Positions 60,425 to 64,000 of a DNA stretch of 64,000 nucleotides are shown here, in pieces. The position numbers were made by a program, and so were the translations under genes. The stretch is from Noviherbaspirillum aerium (GTDB lineage Bacteria; Pseudomonadota; Gammaproteobacteria; Burkholderiales; Burkholderiaceae_D). The notes beneath the pieces were generated by a model. It worked only from the letters and a program-made list of their open reading frames with translations. It did no database searches and was not told the origin of the DNA. The stretch lies in contig NZ_VFAH01000012.1 in assembly GCF_008929045.1 (NCBI RefSeq), positions 62,001 to 126,000 on the forward strand. Direction: 5' to 3'. Positions within the stretch are counted from its first letter, which is position 1, and the number at the start of each line of letters is the position of its first letter.

Positions 60425-61417
60425 ATGCAAACTACAAGACTCGGAGGCACCGGCCTGATGGTCTCGCGCCTTTGCCTCGGCACCATGACTTTCGGCCTGC
60501 AATCGGATGAAGCGGCCTCGCATGCCATTCTTGATCGCGCTGCCGAGGGCGGCGTCAACTTCATCGACACTGCCGACGTGTATCCGCTGGGCGGAGACAC
60601 GGGCACCGCCGGCCGCACGGAAGAGATCGTCGGGCGCTGGCTCAAGGGCAGGCGCAGCCGTTTCATCCTCGCCACCAAGGCAGTCGGCAAGATGGGGCCG
60701 TCCCCCTGGGATCAGGGGGCTTCGCGCAAGCATCTGCTTGACGCCATCGACGCATCGCTGCAGCGGCTCGGCACTGATTATCTCGATCTCTACCAGCTGC
60801 ATTCCGACGATCCGAATACGCCGCTCGATGAAACGCTGGAGGCGCTCGATACCATCGTGCGCTCCGGCAAGGCGCGTTATGTCGGCGTATCCAACTTCCT
60901 TGCATATCGCATCGCCCGCCTGCTCGGCCGGGCCGAAGCTCGCAACCTGACGCGAGTGGTTTCGATACAGCCCCGCTACAGCCTCCTGTTCCGCGAGATT
61001 GAACGGGAACTGCTGCCTTTGGCGCTGGAAGACCGGCTCGGGGTCATTCCCTACAACCCGCTCGCGGGAGGCCTGCTCACAGGCAAGCACAAGTACGGTA
61101 CCGGACCTACCGCCGGCACGCGCTTCACGCTCGGCACCGCCGCCGAGCGCTACCAGGATCGCTACTGGCATGAACGGCAATTCACCACGGTGCAAGCGCT
61201 GAACGAAGCGGTCACGGAAACGGGCCTGTCGCTGACGACGGCATCGGTCGCATGGGTCCTTGCCAATCCTGCGGTCACTTCCGCCATCATCGGCGCCAGC
61301 CGTCCGGAGCAGCTTGCGGATACGCTCAACGCTGCCGAAGTGCGGCTCGACGCATCGCTCAAGCAGCGGCTGGACGAACTCACCATCGAGTACCGGCGCG
61401 GCGATGCGGCGCGCTGA
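60425..61417 (+). CDS. Aldo/keto reductase
   Basis: A 330-residue NADPH-dependent (beta/alpha)8-barrel oxidoreductase. The catalytic tetrad is complete: Asp48 and Tyr53 (FIDTADVY), Lys85 (LATKAVG) and His126 (YQLHSDD). NADP-binding GASRPEQLADTL lies near residue 285. It resembles the YghZ/YajO-type group that reduces aldehydes and small ketones. It stands alone, divergent from the antiporter gene. Confidence 0.92.
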   Translation: MQTTRLGGTGLMVSRLCLGTMTFGLQSDEAASHAILDRAAEGGVNFIDTADVYPLGGDTGTAGRTEEIVGRWLKGRRSRFILATKAVGKMGPSPWDQGASRKHLLDAIDASLQRLGTDYLDLYQLHSDDPNTPLDETLEALDTIVRSGKARYVGVSNFLAYRIARLLGRAEARNLTRVVSIQPRYSLLFREIERELLPLALEDRLGVIPYNPLAGGLLTGKHKYGTGPTAGTRFTLGTAAERYQDRYWHERQFTTVQALNEAVTETGLSLTTASVAWVLANPAVTSAIIGASRPEQLADTLNAAEVRLDASLKQRLDELTIEYRRGDAAR

Positions 61418-62595
61418 GTATTGAGGACAACCGCGCTGCACATTCAACCGGCCTGCATGGAAGTGCGGTTGGATGTGCAGCAGCCGCAAGAAAATTTGCG
61501 GCATGTCGGGAACTATCTCAAGTTCCCCAATGGCGTTAATGCCGGAATAAGAAGCAGGCGCCGCAGGTGCACGAAATACAGGAACCTGCAGCTTACCTCC
61601 AACATCCCTCGGAGTGACGAACGGGAAGAATCATTTCAGCCTCATTCCCGCTTCGCCGTCGCTTGTCGCCAGGAAAGGCTTGATGTCTCCGCACCGGCAA
61701 CGTTGTCCTTATCAGAGCGTTTTCCCTGACCTGACGGCGGCAATCTGTCCGGAATCGGCAGGCAAGTCAGGATGAAAACGCTCTAAAGGGAACCGCAGTC
61801 CATGCAAAGCCGAAAAACTTGATGGAAGGCAGCCGAACTTGGACCAAATGGTAAGACAGGAAGGCCAGCAGGCCAATGTGACGGCAGGCCAACGTACTTG
61901 GCTTGAAAAGGTCGTTTCCACAATAATTAATTTAAGGAAATCTTCCAATTTTTAACATTGTTTAATCGGTGTCTTATTAACTAAGATTGGCGGCACATTT
62001 CCATATTTTCCCTTGAAGTCATCGGTATCGAATCCAGCTTTAACGACATCCTCGCTCCAGCCTCTTTCCACCACCGGTTTGCGATCGAGTTGGCTGCAGC
62101 AGCCCACTCCAAGGTTTGCGAAACCCTGCCTGCTCCTTGCCTGTGGAAGAAGCGGGTATGTCTGATCGGAGAACTGCCTTAAACGCTCCACCTCCTGAGG
62201 TAGCCAGTTTCCATCGCTTGCGAGTTTTTTGTAAAAGCTAGTTGGCATGCATATGAAACCGCTTTGCGCATGCTATGAAGGCCTGCATGAAGACACACGG
62301 AAATTGTGCGAATGCGAAAAAGTCCATTCATCTTACTAAGCAGCTCACCCATCTTTAAGTTGCCGCAGTTTTTAACATTAATCAATTCAGTAACAATGAC
62401 AGAGACTAATGTACAAAGTTAAGGATGCGGAGAATTTCAACGCGGCGAACATGCATCGTTGTTTGCACCCTCCCTCCTTCGCCACATTTCTTAAGCCATT
62501 CTTAAAAGGAGACGAATCGATCTAGCCAATCGGATCCCAGGACCCAGCCACGCCTGAAGGGAATCATCCTTCCAATAATATAAGGAGACATTCTG
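61418..62595. other. Gene-poor, AT-richer stretch
   Basis: About 1.2 kb with no convincing gene. Between 61930 and 62480 the sequence is visibly AT-richer than the rest of the window (runs such as AATTAATTTAAGG). A 98-codon minus-strand frame at 61952-62248 starting MPTSFYKKLASDG has an ATG but no ribosome site and no recognised family. The inverted repeat at 61714-61784 is the only clear structure. The end of the stretch must hold the promoter of the ridA-like gene. Confidence 0.5.
61714..61784. repeat. Inverted repeat element, 71 bp
   Basis: The left end AGAGCGTTTTC is repeated exactly inverted at the right end (GAAAACGCTCT), and the next bases (CCTGAC left, GTCAGG right) pair as well with a small offset. 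Such terminal inverted repeats around a short centre are typical of intergenic palindromic repeats or small MITE-like elements. Other copies would have to lie outside this window. Confidence 0.5.
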
Positions 62596-63060
62596 ATGGG
62601 TAATAAAAGAGCGGTGTTCCGTGTTGTAGCCATTTCCGCGGCAATTGCATTGACCGGTTGTGCAATGCCCGCAAAGAACTCCAAGCAAATCCTTTCTACC
62701 GACAAGATCTATCCCGCCATCGGGCCTTACTCCCAGATGACATCGCATGGGGGATTGATCTTTCTTTCCGGCGTCATACCACTGAACAAGGCCGGCAATG
62801 CCGTGCAGGGAACCACCGTCGAAGAACAGACGCGCCTGGTACTCGACTATATCGGCGAAAAGCTGAAATCCCAGGGCCTGTCCTACGACGATGTATTGAT
62901 GAGCACCGTGTACATGAAAAATCTGAATGACTTCGCAGTGATGAACAAGATCTACGGGGAGTACTTCAAGACGAACCCACCAGCCCGGGCGACTGTCGAG
63001 GTCGCCCGCCTTCCGCGTGATGTGCTGATAGAAATCGCAGTTGTTGCTGGCCGCCGTTAA
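62596..63060 (+). CDS. RidA/YjgF family protein with a lipoprotein signal peptide
   Basis: A 154-residue protein. Residues 1-21 form a signal peptide ending in the lipobox LTGC with Cys22, so the mature protein should be lipid-anchored; Ala at +2 suggests the outer membrane. Residues 30-154 are a full RidA domain: AIGPYSQ, FLSGVIPL, the catalytic Arg131 in PPARATVEVA and the acid Glu146. RidA hydrolyses enamine/imine intermediates such as 2-aminoacrylate from PLP enzymes, and is normally cytoplasmic with no signal. The ATG at 62596 has AAGGAGA upstream. A Tat-exported PLP-enzyme gene follows after 26 bp. Confidence 0.88.
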   Translation: MGNKRAVFRVVAISAAIALTGCAMPAKNSKQILSTDKIYPAIGPYSQMTSHGGLIFLSGVIPLNKAGNAVQGTTVEEQTRLVLDYIGEKLKSQGLSYDDVLMSTVYMKNLNDFAVMNKIYGEYFKTNPPARATVEVARLPRDVLIEIAVVAGRR

Positions 63061-63086
63061 ACACAACGAATGCAGGAGACAGAACC

Positions 63087-64000
63087 ATGAGCAAAGATGT
63101 AGGCAATGAAGATTTGGGAAACAGGATTGCCCAGTTCTCTCAAGAGGAGACACGGCATTGGACGCCCAACAGGCGCGACTTCCTGCGCATGCTCGGAGCC
63201 GGCGCGGCTGTCGCCGCAGCCAGTCCGCTGAGCGCGTTCGCAAACAGCACCTCCGCCAGCGCTCTCCGCAGCAGGCTGCTGCAGGATGACCGGTTCTGGG
63301 CCAGCATCAACAGCATGTTCGTGCTCGATCCCGGCAGAACATTCATGAACATCGGCACCGCCGGTTCGATGCCGAAAATTTCGCTCGATGTCTTCGACGA
63401 GGAAAACCGGACGAAAGCCAGGAATTCGGGCAGCGGATACACTAACCTGCTCGCCGAACGGACCAAGGTTGCACCGGGCTTCGGTGTTGATCCGGACGAG
63501 CTGGCATTCTCGGCAAATACTTCATCGGGCATGTGCCACGCGATTCTCGGACTCGACTGGAAGGCCGGCGACGTGGTGGTCACCACCAACCATGAACATC
63601 CGGGCGGCGACGTGCCGCTGCAGATCGCCGTGCACCGCTACGGCATCGAGGTTTCGCGCGTGGCGCTGCCGGTGGGCAACGACCAGAATGCCGAGACTTA
63701 CGTCAATCTGTTCGAACAGCGCATCAGGGAACTGAGAGCCGGCGGCAAGCGGGTGCGCGCCATGATGTGGTCTTCGCCGACGTACAAGACCGGTACCATG
63801 TTGCCGATTGCCGAATTGATGGAGGTGGCGAAGCGGAATGAACTGATCAGCATCGTCGACGGTGCGCACCTGCCCGGCATGATGGCCTATGATTATGCCC
63901 GCCTGGGCATGGACTTCATGTCGGGGGCAGGGCACAAATGGCAGTGCGGTCCCGGCTCGACCGGCATCCTGATTGTGCGAAACAAGATCCGCGGGTCCAA
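63087..64000 (+). CDS. Tat-exported class-V aminotransferase-fold PLP enzyme (cut by window edge)
   Basis: 304 residues are visible and the frame is open at the edge. The N-terminus has a twin-arginine signal: NRRDFLRMLGAGAA with Arg29-Arg30, a short hydrophobic stretch and a cleavage site near residue 52. The rest is a class-V (isopenicillin-N-epimerase/NifS-fold) PLP domain with TTNHEHPGG, the cofactor Asp258 and His261 in VDGAHLPG, and the Schiff-base Lys284 in AGHKWQCGPGSTGIL. Tat export suits a cofactor-loaded enzyme. PvdN and PtaA of fluorescent pseudomonads are known periplasmic relatives. AGGAG precedes the ATG. Substrate unknown. Confidence 0.87.
   Translation, partial: MSKDVGNEDLGNRIAQFSQEETRHWTPNRRDFLRMLGAGAAVAAASPLSAFANSTSASALRSRLLQDDRFWASINSMFVLDPGRTFMNIGTAGSMPKISLDVFDEENRTKARNSGSGYTNLLAERTKVAPGFGVDPDELAFSANTSSGMCHAILGLDWKAGDVVVTTNHEHPGGDVPLQIAVHRYGIEVSRVALPVGNDQNAETYVNLFEQRIRELRAGGKRVRAMMWSSPTYKTGTMLPIAELMEVAKRNELISIVDGAHLPGMMAYDYARLGMDFMSGAGHKWQCGPGSTGILIVRNKIRGS

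Overview
The window is GC-rich, gene-dense DNA that reads like a chromosome of a Burkholderiales beta-proteobacterium, most likely Oxalobacteraceae (Herbaspirillum/Noviherbaspirillum type). The inference rests on the long Ala/Pro-rich RpoD, the urt-ure cluster, a phasin plus a PHA-granule regulatory protein, FdxA, MaeB and an FKBP of beta-proteobacterial type. No tRNA, rRNA, CRISPR array, insertion sequence or prophage was recognised.

Layout. 1-0.8 kb: end of a zinc-type ABC permease and a MerC-domain protein. 1-3.8 kb: an amidohydrolase (8-oxoguanine deaminase-like) with a LysR regulator. 4-7.6 kb: small lipoprotein, membrane protein, SDR-DoxX fusion with a DUF2269 partner, and a nitrobindin-like protein. 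7.8-10.4 kb: rpoD, without dnaG beside it. 10.8-11.6 kb: a frameshifted FRG-domain gene. 11.7-26.9 kb: housekeeping and metabolic genes (malic enzyme, CinA-C, a GNAT protein, ferredoxin, ion transporter, 2-hydroxyacid dehydrogenase, PHA protein, acyl-CoA-binding protein, FKBP, a beta-propeller/polysaccharide-deacetylase pair, sterol-desaturase-like hydroxylase, EI24 membrane protein, molybdopterin-binding protein).

27.0-37.9 kb is one minus-strand urea locus, urtABCDE-ureDABCEFG. Urea is imported by the Urt ABC transporter and hydrolysed by nickel urease assembled by UreDEFG. A sigma-54-type promoter lies before urtA, and a terminator-like hairpin between urtA and urtB would let the binding protein be made in excess. 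38.5-41.3 kb holds divergent iron-type ABC genes around a Fur-box-like site, with no binding protein. 41.4-46.1 kb: phasin, HDAC-like deacylase, EamA exporter, thioesterase and PBP7-type endopeptidase.

46.4-54.7 kb is a signalling locus: a REC-HisKA_3 kinase; a soluble 1907-residue hybrid kinase with nine 92-residue tandem HAMP units, GAF, HisKA/HATPase and three receivers; and a CheR-like protein that has lost the usual SAM-binding and catalytic motifs. 54.7-61.4 kb: IclR regulator, diacylglycerol kinase, DoxX protein, dienelactone hydrolase, a Na+/H+ antiporter with a long structured leader, and an aldo/keto reductase. A 1.2-kb gene-poor, AT-richer stretch follows.

The most interesting item is at the right edge. 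A RidA-family protein carrying a lipoprotein signal sits 26 bp upstream of a PLP-dependent class-V aminotransferase-fold protein carrying a Tat signal. RidA normally detoxifies enamines and imines released by cytoplasmic PLP enzymes, so this pair looks like the same chemistry moved outside the cytoplasm.
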